A stretch of DNA of 14,413 bases from Lentisphaeria bacterium (GCA_028699735.1 JAQVUB010000019.1:1-14413), one strand, 5' to 3'. Positions 1 through 7,237 are shown, numbered from the stretch's first letter. A program made the numbers and translations. Notes: generated by a model not told the origin, from the sequence alone.

Positions 1-1220
1 TGAGCTGCCTGACATTGACCCTGTTGGCCAGAAAATGGGCTCCGCAATACCTGCTTTCCTCTGTCGCCGGACTGATTCTCATGCTGTCGCCCTTGTTATG
101 TCATTACGCTTTTGAAATACGTCCCTACATGTTGGAACTGTTGCATTGCACATTGGCAGTCTATCTGGTCTGTTGCTGTGAGGCCTCATGGAGTAGAAAA
201 AAACTCCTTCTTTTCGGGCTGGCGCTGGCATTCAGCATGGCATCCCGATACTCCAGTATTTTCCCCGCTATTCTCTGTGCCAGTTTCCTTGCGTTTAAAT
301 TCTTTTATCACCCGGAAAATCCTAATTTATTTGTGATAGACGAGGTGAAGCTGACTCGCTTCCTATTCCTGTTTGTGCCCAGTTTTGTGATTGGAACAGC
401 GATTGTTGTACTCATGGCCGCCAAACAATGGCAGGTAGCAACCAGCTCAAATGCATATCATCTGATGTTTTTGATATACTCCAATCCATCGGAGGTCTTC
501 AACTGGTTTACAGCCTTGCTTTGGCTGCCAATGCTCATTCTTCTAACGATGCGACTTCTCCCCTTGAAAATCTTTTCTGAGCTGGCCAGGAAATATGATC
601 TTTTCATCGGTTTTGTTCTTGCATTGAATATCCTGCGTATTCTGGTGGATTTGGGACGTTTCATCCCCTATTCACTGATGTTCCGTTTCAATCTTCCTTG
701 CCATACTCTGCTGGTTTTCAGCTGGGTGCCTCTGTTGCTCCTGTTTTTTGAATACTGCTCCCTTCAACCAAACCGGAGCGCATGTCGCAAGCTCCTGCCA
801 CCAATTATTCTCGTTGCCATGGTACTGGGAATTCTTTACCATTCCTTCTTTTTTACCAGAAATGACCCCGATCCGAGCGTCAGTTATCTGCAAAAACTCT
901 CCATTGACCCTCCGCCGAAAATCCTCTCGGCAATCAATATCTATCCGGCTCTTCGATATTCTTTTGAATATGGATCCCTGCAAGACCGTCCGCATTGGCG
1001 AGATCACATCTATTTTTATGGGAACCAATATCCAAAGCAAAAAGACTGGAGCGTGAAGAAAAAATTCGCTTTCATTGCCAGCGGCGGCGAAATGAATGAG
1101 GTCTATTACCGCCTCGCTCAATACAAACATTTCAATCTGATTCTGGAAAGCAGAAATTATCTGCTGGGTGGCACGAGCAAACGTCCGGGACTCAGCACGG
1201 TCATTGTAAAGCTGGACTGA
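1..1220 (+). CDS. GT39-like membrane glycosyltransferase, 5'-truncated
   Basis: The reading frame is open from the window edge to the TGA at 1218-1220, so the N-terminus is missing; the TTG at 15 is not a convincing start. About 405 residues are visible. They form many hydrophobic segments separated by short basic loops, and end in a soluble tail of roughly 100 residues. Near the visible N-terminus the stretch with FEIRPYMLELL matches the conserved 'E-RPY' region that follows the first membrane helices in family 39 (PMT/ArnT-like) glycosyltransferases. Those enzymes transfer a sugar from a polyprenyl-phosphate donor on the outer face of the inner membrane. The acidic catalytic loop of the family would lie upstream, outside the window, so activity cannot be judged. 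The acceptor is unknown. The gene converges on the GH29-like gene with a 47-base gap. Membrane location is clear; the family call is likely but rests on one motif and topology. Confidence 0.75.
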   Translation, partial: SCLTLTLLARKWAPQYLLSSVAGLILMLSPLLCHYAFEIRPYMLELLHCTLAVYLVCCCEASWSRKKLLLFGLALAFSMASRYSSIFPAILCASFLAFKFFYHPENPNLFVIDEVKLTRFLFLFVPSFVIGTAIVVLMAAKQWQVATSSNAYHLMFLIYSNPSEVFNWFTALLWLPMLILLTMRLLPLKIFSELARKYDLFIGFVLALNILRILVDLGRFIPYSLMFRFNLPCHTLLVFSWVPLLLLFFEYCSLQPNRSACRKLLPPIILVAMVLGILYHSFFFTRNDPDPSVSYLQKLSIDPPPKILSAINIYPALRYSFEYGSLQDRPHWRDHIYFYGNQYPKQKDWSVKKKFAFIASGGEMNEVYYRLAQYKHFNLILESRNYLLGGTSKRPGLSTVIVKLD

Positions 1221-1267
1221 AAAAAACTTTTTTAACAACGGAAAAAAGAATCTCCCGGTTACCCGTT

Positions 1268-2317
1268 TTACTGCCCGATTACGCCGGGGAATCCCTCTTT
1301 TTCGATGCGTTCACCGACTGCCAGCAGGGTATGCAGATCCTCGAGATCCAAGGAGCCATCGGGCATCAGGGCAGTATTGATCAATAAATTGGCATCCAGG
1401 CGTCCGGCTTGGGCAAATTTCTCCCAAACTTCGTCTTGCCGGAGATGTTTGCCGGCCTGTTCGGCACAGTATCCGAGGCTGCCTGGGGTCAGAGAAATGC
1501 GCAATTCCAGGGGTTTAGACAAGTCCTCAAAGATGAAGCCCCGTTTTTCTGCCGAAGCCTCCGGCTGGGGGATTTCCTGTTCCACGGCAAAATAGTCTTC
1601 ACTGCCCAGCATTCCCTGTGCGAACGACACCATGCATTGCGGTTGCAGATCATGCACCAGGTCGTAAAGATCCTGGCAGTCAATCCTTCCTCTGGTTTGT
1701 TCTCGTATACTTTCGAGACCTTCGAAGCGGACGGCGGCCAGAGGGCCGTAAGCGGTTAACAGTTCGTGCAACTGTCCAATGCAAAATTCCTGGTATTGAG
1801 CTAACTCTTTATCGCTTTCCGGCAGGCCTTTGTCATAAAGGTGCCAGTCATGACCCAGGGAATATTCCAGGCAAAGCCCAATCCCGTTATATTCACAGAC
1901 CGAGGCCATTTCCCCAACCAGGTCGCGGTTGGCTGAAGCATTGACACTGTTGAAATCTGACTGCCGGGAACCAAACAGGCAGAATCCATCACGATATCGA
2001 GCCGGCATCACCACATACCGCGCACCTGAGGCAATGGCCAGCTGCACGATCTCCATCGCATCAAAACGAGCACAGGAAAAACGCTTCTGCAACTGCGTAT
2101 AATCCTGATCAGTCCAGGCATCGAGTTTGCGCACATCCTCATGTTTTCCGGTCAGCGAATACAGACCAAAACGCAACGACAGGCCAAAACGGGCTTCCCG
2201 AAACCATTCCCGGGCTGCCTGAGCCGGATTCTCACGATAGGTCTCCGCCTGATCAAACAAATAGGTCGGCACTCCATCCGGAATACCATTTTCATCATAA
2301 TTCACTGTTTTTGCCAT
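1268..2317 (-). CDS. GH29 alpha-L-fucosidase-like protein with altered active site
   Basis: The 349-residue protein follows the GH29 catalytic-domain pattern from end to end. FGLSLRFGLYS (44-54) corresponds to the family's 'FG-F-HWG-YS', ARYRDGF (106-112) to 'KHHDGF', and the segment around 121-134 to 'T-YNSVNAP-RDLV'. AAVRFEG (194-200) corresponds to the 'WFDG' nucleophile strand, and DANLLINTALMPDGSL (308-323) to 'GNLLLN--P-DG'. In known fucosidases the Asp of WFDG is the nucleophile; here that position is Glu199, and the paired His residues of KHHDGF are Arg-Tyr. No signal peptide is visible, and the C-terminal beta-sandwich domain is absent. It may be a cytoplasmic GH29 relative with changed chemistry, or a non-catalytic member. 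The ATG has a GGA six bases upstream. Fold assignment is good; fucosidase activity is doubtful. Confidence 0.75.
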   Translation of the reverse strand: MAKTVNYDENGIPDGVPTYLFDQAETYRENPAQAAREWFREARFGLSLRFGLYSLTGKHEDVRKLDAWTDQDYTQLQKRFSCARFDAMEIVQLAIASGARYVVMPARYRDGFCLFGSRQSDFNSVNASANRDLVGEMASVCEYNGIGLCLEYSLGHDWHLYDKGLPESDKELAQYQEFCIGQLHELLTAYGPLAAVRFEGLESIREQTRGRIDCQDLYDLVHDLQPQCMVSFAQGMLGSEDYFAVEQEIPQPEASAEKRGFIFEDLSKPLELRISLTPGSLGYCAEQAGKHLRQDEVWEKFAQAGRLDANLLINTALMPDGSLDLEDLHTLLAVGERIEKEGFPGVIGQ

Positions 2318-2408
2318 GTGTGTTCCATAAGTCTTCTAATTAATGCAAAATGTTCACCGTCACAATGCTTAATTTAAAGGCTTTCCAACGCAATACAACC
2401 CCAGCGCC

Positions 2409-2546
2409 CTGCCGTATGTAGTACGGGCTTTAGCCTGCCGTATGTACGTCCCCCCTGCCGTATGTAGTACGGGCTTTAGCCTGCCGTATGTACGTCTCCC
2501 CTGCCGTATGTAGTACGGGCTTTAGCCTGCCGTATGTACGTCTCCC
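2409..2546. repeat. Three 46-bp tandem repeats with internal dyads
   Basis: Three near-identical 46-base units begin at 2409, 2455 and 2501; the only difference seen is CCCC versus CTCC near the unit end. Each unit contains the core CTGCCGTATGTA twice and a fold-back centred on GGCTTTAGCC, flanked by TACGG and CCGTA that can also pair. A C-rich, degenerate tail (2547-2573) follows. The array fills most of the 293-base spacer between the GH29-like gene and the NIF3 gene. It has no coding potential of note. It looks like a palindromic intergenic repeat of REP type amplified in place; no mobilising gene is nearby. Confidence 0.85.
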
Positions 2547-2593
2547 CTGCACCCTGCCCCCTGCACCCTCCGACCGCATTTGAAAATTTCCGG

Positions 2594-2629
2594 AAAAAGT
2601 TTACCTTGTCTTGATGACAAGACTTTTTT
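2594..2629 (+). promoter_or_regulatory. Bulged hairpin with T-run upstream of NIF3 gene
   Basis: CTTGTC (2605-2610) pairs with GACAAG (2616-2621) around the loop TTGAT. AAAAAGT (2594-2600) can extend the stem with ACTTTTT (2622-2628), leaving TTAC as a bulge. The structure ends about 20 bases before the chosen ATG at 2650. It resembles an intrinsic terminator or a 5' leader stem. Because it also covers the upstream in-frame ATG at 2611, that start is unlikely. Confidence 0.45.
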
Positions 2630-2649
2630 CAATCATGGAGACTCAAAGG

Positions 2650-3411
2650 ATGATTACACGTCAGGATCTTTGTATGTATTTGACTGATCTTTTTGCCGAC
2701 TGCCGGCATCAGGATCATTCCAACAACGGGTTGCAAGTCGAAGGGCAGCAGAAAATCCGAAAAATTGCCTTTGCGGTGGATGCCTGTCAGGCAGTATTTG
2801 AACAGGCCGTGCAGCGCCAAGCCCAGATGCTGATTGTCCACCACGGCATCAGCTGGGGCGGCGGCATCAAACGCATCACCGCTTGTCAATCCCGGCGATT
2901 AAAAACTCTGTTCAGTGCTGATATTTCCCTGATTGCGTATCATTTACCGCTCGATGCCCATCCGGAAATCGGCAACAATGCCGTTCTTGCCAAGCTGCTG
3001 GATTTGCAGGGCCGCGTGCCCTTTTTCGAATATGACGGAGAACCCATCGGCTTCTGCGGTATCCTCCCACATGCAACCAATGTCACAACACTGGCACAGC
3101 TTCTCGAACACGAGCTGGGCGGACGCTGTTTGATCCTGCCTGGAAAAAACAAACACCGCCTCGTTCAGGTCGGTATTGTCTCCGGCGGTGGAGCTGACGC
3201 CATCGAAGAATGTGCAAAACTCGAATTGGATTGTCTGATCACCGGCGAAGTCACCCACCAATATGTGCATATCGCCCGGGAACTTGGAATTACGGTCATT
3301 GCCGGAGGACATTATGCTACCGAAACCACCGGCATCAAAGCCCTGCAACAACGCATCGCGGCAGATTTCAAGGTCGCCTGCGAATTTATCGATTGCCCAA
3401 CCGGACTCTGA
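2650..3411 (+). CDS. NIF3/YbgI-family dinuclear metal-binding protein
   Basis: This 253-residue protein has the full NIF3 motif set: SNNGLQVEG (24-32), the metal-binding VHHG (63-66) followed by SWGG, HLPLDAHPEIGNN (98-110) with Asp102, GEVTHQ (199-204), and GGHYATET (219-226) with His221 and Glu225. In the family these His, Asp and Glu residues hold two metal ions inside a hexameric toroid. The cellular role remains unclear in bacteria, although links to GTP cyclohydrolase-like or hydrolase activity have been proposed. The length matches short bacterial members that lack the inserted PII-like domain. I chose the ATG at 2650 because GGAG lies nine bases upstream; the frame is open to 2611, but that start sits in a hairpin loop. 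The toroid gene follows 30 bases later on the same strand, probably co-transcribed. Confidence 0.92.
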   Translation: MITRQDLCMYLTDLFADCRHQDHSNNGLQVEGQQKIRKIAFAVDACQAVFEQAVQRQAQMLIVHHGISWGGGIKRITACQSRRLKTLFSADISLIAYHLPLDAHPEIGNNAVLAKLLDLQGRVPFFEYDGEPIGFCGILPHATNVTTLAQLLEHELGGRCLILPGKNKHRLVQVGIVSGGGADAIEECAKLELDCLITGEVTHQYVHIARELGITVIAGGHYATETTGIKALQQRIAADFKVACEFIDCPTGL

Positions 3412-3441
3412 CCCCAGGCCCCAGCAAAAGGAATTCCAGAC

Positions 3442-4632
3442 ATGTCAATATTTCAAAACCTGTCCTTAGCACTTCTGTGCCTGTCTTTCATCAATACCGC
3501 AGCTGCAGATTCTGCCCAAGTTTCTATTTTGCAGCGCAAAGGCGCTGAATGGCTTTTGAGTCGTCAGGGTGAAGACGGTTCCTGGCTGGCGCAATCAGGC
3601 CAGCCCGCCTTCACTGCACTAGCCTGTATTGGACTTTACGATTGTCCCCAGTATCAGGATTCCGCGGTCAAAGTCAAGATCGACCAGGCACTGGATTATC
3701 TGGTGGGCGCCGTCAAATCCGATGGCGGAATTTATGGTTCGTCAACAAAAGCGAAGGCTGCCCCGGAAGGGCGTGTTGGCCGTGGCGGACGCGGTGGCGG
3801 AGCTGCCAGTTATGCAGCTTACAATACATCGATCTGCCTGACCGCTCTAGCCAAATTCAACCGTCCAGGCGATTTGGAGACATGCAAAAAGGCGCGTGCC
3901 TTCCTGCTGGATGCCCAGTTCGACGGAGAGGGGCATGAGGTTTCCAGCGCCTCAGCCGGCGGCATCGGGTACGGTTCCAAACGCATCCGGGCCGACCTGA
4001 GCAATACTTCCTGGGCGCTCGAAGCGCTCTACGTCACTGAACACCTCGACCGCGAACCCTTCAACAATGATCCGGCTCAGGCTGCCAAAGCCGGCCTGGC
4101 CTGGGGCAAGGCGCTGCAATTCGTCAGCATGTGCCAGAATCTAGCCGAAAGCAACCAGAGCGCCTGGATAAAATCTGCACCTGCCGAGGATCGCGGTGGG
4201 TTCATCTATTCGCCGGAGGATGCCCTCAAGGAAACAACGGGGGGGCAGTCTCTTCGTTCCTATGGCAGCATGACCTACGCCGGCCTGAAAAGCCTGATCT
4301 ACGCCAAAGTCGATAAACAGGATTTACGCATCAAAGCTGCTTTCGACTGGGTGAAAAAATATTATACCCTGGATGAGAATCCCGGTACCGGCCCGGCAGG
4401 CTATTATTATTACCTGCACCTGTTTGGAAAAACGCTGACCCTCTTCGGGGAAGACAGCCTTGTGGATGCAGCCGGCAAAACGCATGACTGGAAAGCTGAA
4501 TTGCTCGGCAAAATCGCCGAAACCCAACAGGAAGATGGCTCCTGGCTCAATGCCAGAAGCGGGCGCTGGATGGAAAGCATTCCCGAATTGAGCACAGCCT
4601 ACTGCCTGATGACTCTGGGCTTGCTGAAATAA
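3442..4632 (+). CDS. Secreted squalene-cyclase/prenyltransferase-repeat toroid protein
   Basis: The 396-residue protein starts with a short hydrophobic signal peptide (about 1-22, ending in TAAA-D). It then shows QW-type repeats of the alpha/alpha-toroid fold: RQGEDGSW (41-48), SDGGIYG (93-99), GGIGYG (173-178), and QEDGSW near the C-terminus followed by a paired helix ending in STAYCLMTLGLLK. Squalene-hopene cyclases carry an acidic DxDD motif; here the comparable position reads DLSNTS (185-190), so triterpene cyclisation is not expected. A Gly/Arg-rich stretch (109-123) interrupts the first repeats. Export also argues against a lipid cyclase. Secreted proteins of this fold are, as I recall, frequent in planctomycetes and relatives, with unknown function. 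AAAGGA lies ten bases before the ATG. A CACGAAA-type inverted repeat directly follows the stop. Confidence 0.85.
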   Translation: MSIFQNLSLALLCLSFINTAAADSAQVSILQRKGAEWLLSRQGEDGSWLAQSGQPAFTALACIGLYDCPQYQDSAVKVKIDQALDYLVGAVKSDGGIYGSSTKAKAAPEGRVGRGGRGGGAASYAAYNTSICLTALAKFNRPGDLETCKKARAFLLDAQFDGEGHEVSSASAGGIGYGSKRIRADLSNTSWALEALYVTEHLDREPFNNDPAQAAKAGLAWGKALQFVSMCQNLAESNQSAWIKSAPAEDRGGFIYSPEDALKETTGGQSLRSYGSMTYAGLKSLIYAKVDKQDLRIKAAFDWVKKYYTLDENPGTGPAGYYYYLHLFGKTLTLFGEDSLVDAAGKTHDWKAELLGKIAETQQEDGSWLNARSGRWMESIPELSTAYCLMTLGLLK

Positions 4633-4633
4633 G

Positions 4634-4695
4634 TTTTTAACCACGAAAGGCACGAAAAAATTCGTGTTTTTTGTGTTTTTCGTTGTTTAAAAAAT
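4634..4695. repeat. CACGAAA-family imperfect inverted repeat
   Basis: Beginning two bases after the toroid gene stop, the left arm TTTTTAACCACGAAAGGCAC faces an imperfect right arm containing GTGTTTTTCGTTGTTTAAAA. It is a diverged copy of the perfect element at 8652-8722. It could act as a transcription end point between the toroid and hydrolase genes, since it can form a stem with T-runs. The hydrolase ATG is only about 18 bases beyond it. Confidence 0.75.
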
Positions 4696-4712
4696 CAGGA
4701 CAGGGTTGATCT

Positions 4713-5513
4713 ATGTTATCACCTGAACGCAAACGAAGAAATCCCCTCAAACGAGGTCTGGAAATGCTCTGTGCCGTCGTCCTCGGTCTGCTTCTGCTGT
4801 TGACCATCCTGATGCTTTTTCCAGAAGGGATCATTTTTCAACCACCCCGCTGGCAGGGCATGCCAGAAAAACCACTGCAGCTGCAATCGGGTCAGGAAAC
4901 CATTGCCGCGCTCTATTACCCCGGTAACTCGCCGGTCATTCTCTACAGCCATGGCAATGGAGAAGACCTTAGTACCGTCCGTCACAAACTGCGTGAATAT
5001 CAGCAAAGGGGCTTTGCGGTGATCGGCTATGATTACCAGGGCTATGGTGCATCCACCGGGAAACCTTCCGTCAAAGGAGCATACCGTAATATCGAAGCCG
5101 TATACCGGTTTCTGACTGAAAGAGAAGGGATTCCCCATGAAAAAATCATTGTGGTGGGGTATTCAGTTGGCGGCGGGCCATCCTGCTGGCTGGCCAGCCG
5201 TTTTCCAGTTGGCGGTCTGATCTTGGAGGCTCCATTTGCTTCCGCCTTCCAAGTCGTTTTCCCCTTTGCCAATCTGCCTGGCGACCGCTTCCCCAACCAG
5301 AAACACATCCGCCAGTGCCGGGTGCCCATCCTGATGTTTCATGGCGAAAAAGATCGCGTCATCCCCGTACGCAACGGCAAAAAACTCTACGAGACTGCCC
5401 CGCAACCCAAAAAGCTGATCCTGGCACCGGAAGCAGGACACTATGACCTCCAGGAACAGCTCGGCGAACAATACTGGCAGGAAATCCGGGAATTCGTCAA
5501 AACCCTGAAATAG
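4713..5513 (+). CDS. Membrane-anchored alpha/beta hydrolase
   Basis: The 266-residue protein has a basic N-terminus (KRKR... to about 15) and one hydrophobic helix at about 17-36, giving an N-in anchor with the catalytic domain probably outside the cytoplasm. The hydrolase core is typical of the BEM46/ABHD13-17 type: SHGNGE (79-84) for the oxyanion region, GYDYQGYGAS (105-114), the nucleophile elbow GYSVGG with Ser151, HGEKD with Asp214, and AGHYD with His243. The catalytic triad is complete. The substrate cannot be predicted; esterase, lipase or aminopeptidase activity are all possible. The spacer before it holds a CACGAAA repeat, so it may be transcribed separately from the toroid gene. It converges on the formyltransferase gene with a 28-base gap. 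Confidence 0.88.
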   Translation: MLSPERKRRNPLKRGLEMLCAVVLGLLLLLTILMLFPEGIIFQPPRWQGMPEKPLQLQSGQETIAALYYPGNSPVILYSHGNGEDLSTVRHKLREYQQRGFAVIGYDYQGYGASTGKPSVKGAYRNIEAVYRFLTEREGIPHEKIIVVGYSVGGGPSCWLASRFPVGGLILEAPFASAFQVVFPFANLPGDRFPNQKHIRQCRVPILMFHGEKDRVIPVRNGKKLYETAPQPKKLILAPEAGHYDLQEQLGEQYWQEIREFVKTLK

Positions 5514-5541
5514 CAGTAAGTTGCTTTTCGGGGTAAAAAAA

Positions 5542-6462
5542 TCAGATTTGTTCACTGGCAAAAATGGGTTCACGCTGATCACCGTCGACCTGGACGGTTT
5601 CAACCGGATGAAATTTGCCGCCGATCCGGTAAAACAGCTGGTTCTCATCAGACAGTGCATAACATCCTTTGGCAAAATCGCGCACGACTCCCGGCAGCAC
5701 CTTCCAGTCACCACCGCGTTTCAGCCGTTCGAGATTCAACGCTGCCAGGTCGGCAAGGCGATCCTTATATCCGCCGGCAGGACGCTTTTCAGGTCGTGCG
5801 GCGGCAATCGCACGCAATTCCTCCAGCTTTGCCCCGTGTAGATTAATCGGGACTTCCGGGGAAATGCCAAGAAGCGGGCCATTGTCCATATCTTCCCCCT
5901 TTCCGGTATAGGGTCGCGCCAGGATGACACTGCTGCGCATTGTCTCAAGACCTTCGAGTATGGCCAGTTCAACCGGCAGCTGATGCAATCCTACCAGATA
6001 ACGCCGCCCCTCTTTCAAATACGTCAAATCCCCCGGATGAACATTCAGGCAGGGGAAATCCGCGGTCAGATTGGTCAGGGGAACAAAACCTGCAAACACG
6101 GCAAAATCAATTGCATAAGGACGCAGTTTCTCACGCAGGCGGTCGCTCCACCGATTCCGCAATTCCTGGGCTTTCGGCGTTCGCACGGATACGCGCTCTT
6201 CGCCATGAGCCAGATAAAAGGCACGGATATCCTCCTCGATGACCGGAATACTATAGATTTTACCCAGCTCCCGCGCACGGCTTGTTTCGGGCGCATCCGT
6301 CACCAGTACCTGCAAATCATACGGAATCTCCTTCCCCTGCGAAACCAACTCCTGATTGCGGCGCAATATCTGCTCAGCATTACTGCCGGTGCCACTCAAA
6401 AAAATCGCTGCATGAGGACGCTGGCCAGCAAGCGGCGACAATAGCATTTCAATGTTTTTCAT
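5542..6462 (-). CDS. PurN-like formyltransferase with long C-terminal extension
   Basis: The protein shows the signature of 10-formyltetrahydrofolate-dependent formyltransferases: SGTGSNAEQIL (23-33), DFAVFAGFVPL (119-129), CLNVHPGDL (138-146) with Asn140 and His142, and DMDNGPLL (191-198) with Asp193. These match the catalytic Asn, His and Asp of PurN, which formylates GAR in purine synthesis. At 306 residues it is about 100 longer than typical PurN. It has an insert around 80-112 and a C-terminal region after 205 that I do not recognise. GxxxP-type PurN glycinamide contacts could not be verified, so it may formylate another amine such as a nucleotide sugar. I prefer the ATG at 6462, which has GGAG ten bases upstream; the ATG at 6471 sits only one base after it. 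No other purine gene is in view. Confidence 0.78.
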   Translation of the reverse strand: MKNIEMLLSPLAGQRPHAAIFLSGTGSNAEQILRRNQELVSQGKEIPYDLQVLVTDAPETSRARELGKIYSIPVIEEDIRAFYLAHGEERVSVRTPKAQELRNRWSDRLREKLRPYAIDFAVFAGFVPLTNLTADFPCLNVHPGDLTYLKEGRRYLVGLHQLPVELAILEGLETMRSSVILARPYTGKGEDMDNGPLLGISPEVPINLHGAKLEELRAIAAARPEKRPAGGYKDRLADLAALNLERLKRGGDWKVLPGVVRDFAKGCYALSDENQLFYRIGGKFHPVETVQVDGDQREPIFASEQI

Positions 6463-6485
6463 CAACTGCATTCTCCAAAATAAAA

Positions 6486-6524
6486 CTTTTCGTGCCTTTT
6501 CGTGTCTTTTCGTTGTTAAAAAAA
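6486..6524. repeat. CACGAAA-family half repeat
   Basis: The stretch carries TTTTCGTGCCTTTTCGTGTC followed by TTTTCGTTGTT and an A-run. It equals one arm of the inverted repeats at 4634-4695 and 8652-8722, as three units of about ten bases, read on the minus strand as CACGAAAAG-type units. No opposite arm is present. It lies just upstream of the formyltransferase start on the minus strand, in its presumed 5' leader. Confidence 0.7.
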
Positions 6525-6552
6525 CAGCTTCAGCGGATGTATTACCGAAAAT

Positions 6553-6594
6553 AAACGGGAAAATTTCGCAAACGGGATTGAAAGTTTCCCGTTT
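6553..6594. promoter_or_regulatory. Competing hairpins in divergent promoter region
   Basis: The arm TTTCCCGTTT (6585-6594) can pair with AAACGGGAAA (6553-6562), giving 10 bp and a 22-base loop. Its last eight bases can instead pair with AAACGGGA (6570-6577), giving 8 bp and a 9-base loop. T residues follow. The element lies between the divergent formyltransferase and lipoprotein genes, just upstream of a TATAAT box. It may be an operator with repeated half-sites (ACGGGA three times) or an alternative-fold leader. Function is inferred only from symmetry. Confidence 0.4.
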
Positions 6595-6604
6595 TTGTAC
6601 ATAG

Positions 6605-6610
6605 TATAAT
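6605..6610 (+). promoter_or_regulatory. Candidate -10 box (TATAAT) for lipoprotein gene
   Basis: A perfect TATAAT lies 95 bases before the lipoprotein ATG in an AT-rich stretch. No good -35 box is found at normal spacing (AAGTTT is at 17 bases), so the promoter is either activator-dependent or weak. It would transcribe the lipoprotein and permease genes. Confidence 0.4.
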
Positions 6611-6704
6611 ATTTAACCGGCAAACAAAAAGTGCGGAAGGTATTTTTTTTGTCAGAAAGATGGATCTTCCATTTCGAATCGGGTTTCAATCAGAAAGGCT
6701 GAAA

Positions 6705-7211
6705 ATGAAAAAGGTTTTTTATCTGTTTCCCATCGCTCTTGTTCTGTTGATGTTCAGTTCCACTGGCTGCAGCGCTTTCCGGCGCGAAGGTCGAACCAGA
6801 GCTCACACCCTGATGATTACCGGAAACTACATGAATTCACGACTGCTCTGTGATCTGGCTCAGTATAAAACAAAACAGCCCATTCTCCTTTTTTCACTGG
6901 ATGCCGATCAGTCCCAGCAGATCTTCTTCATGCCGGCCTCGAGCAAAGTCCAGCAGATCAACGCCGACGAATTTGTTGACATCGTCAGTTTCATCAATCC
7001 GAAACGCATTGTGGTTGTCGGCGGCATTGACTATGTACCGCAATCTTTTATCGACCAGGTGCGCAGCAAGTTCCCGGTCATGATCTTCAACAGCGAAGAC
7101 TGGTCGCAAAATGCCCGTATGCTCGGCGAACTGCTCAATCAGCGCGGGCTGTTGAAAGAATTCGATGACAGCAAGGAAAGACTGGCTAAATCCGGCGTCA
7201 TCAAAAACTAG
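6705..7211 (+). CDS. Small lipoprotein with a single CWB2-like domain
   Basis: The 168-residue product starts with MKK and a hydrophobic helix ending in SSTGC. Cys22 is the probable lipidated residue, although Ser rather than Leu at -3 makes the lipobox imperfect. Residues about 36-150 resemble one unit of the cell-wall-binding repeat 2 (CWB2) family. The resemblance covers a helix before QPILLF (58-63), then the strand-turn NPKRIVVVGGIDYVPQSFID (98-117), and a final strand plus helix (VMIFNSEDW-QNARMLGEL, 125-143). The last part sits where CWB2 has 'RI-G-DRYETS'. CWB2 proteins of Gram-positives normally carry three such units and bind wall polymers; a single unit on a lipoprotein is unusual. 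AAAGG lies six bases before this ATG, which I prefer over the one at 6660. The permease gene follows after 26 bases, suggesting a joint role at the cell envelope. The family call is from pattern recognition and needs a profile search. Confidence 0.6.
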   Translation: MKKVFYLFPIALVLLMFSSTGCSAFRREGRTRAHTLMITGNYMNSRLLCDLAQYKTKQPILLFSLDADQSQQIFFMPASSKVQQINADEFVDIVSFINPKRIVVVGGIDYVPQSFIDQVRSKFPVMIFNSEDWSQNARMLGELLNQRGLLKEFDDSKERLAKSGVIKN

Positions 7212-7237
7212 TTTTCATCTCAAGCGGGGCTTGCCCA

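Noticed and set aside
672..1238. 188-codon minus-strand frame opposite the GT39-like gene
   Set aside because: It is the antisense shadow of a membrane protein gene, with no motif or ribosome site.
1221..1267. Terminator between the convergent GT39-like and GH29-like genes
   Set aside because: There are A- and T-runs, but the only stem (CGG/CCG around GTAA) is three base pairs, too weak to call.
2409..2546. Possible CRISPR array
   Set aside because: The 46-bp units are contiguous and identical throughout, with no variable spacers.
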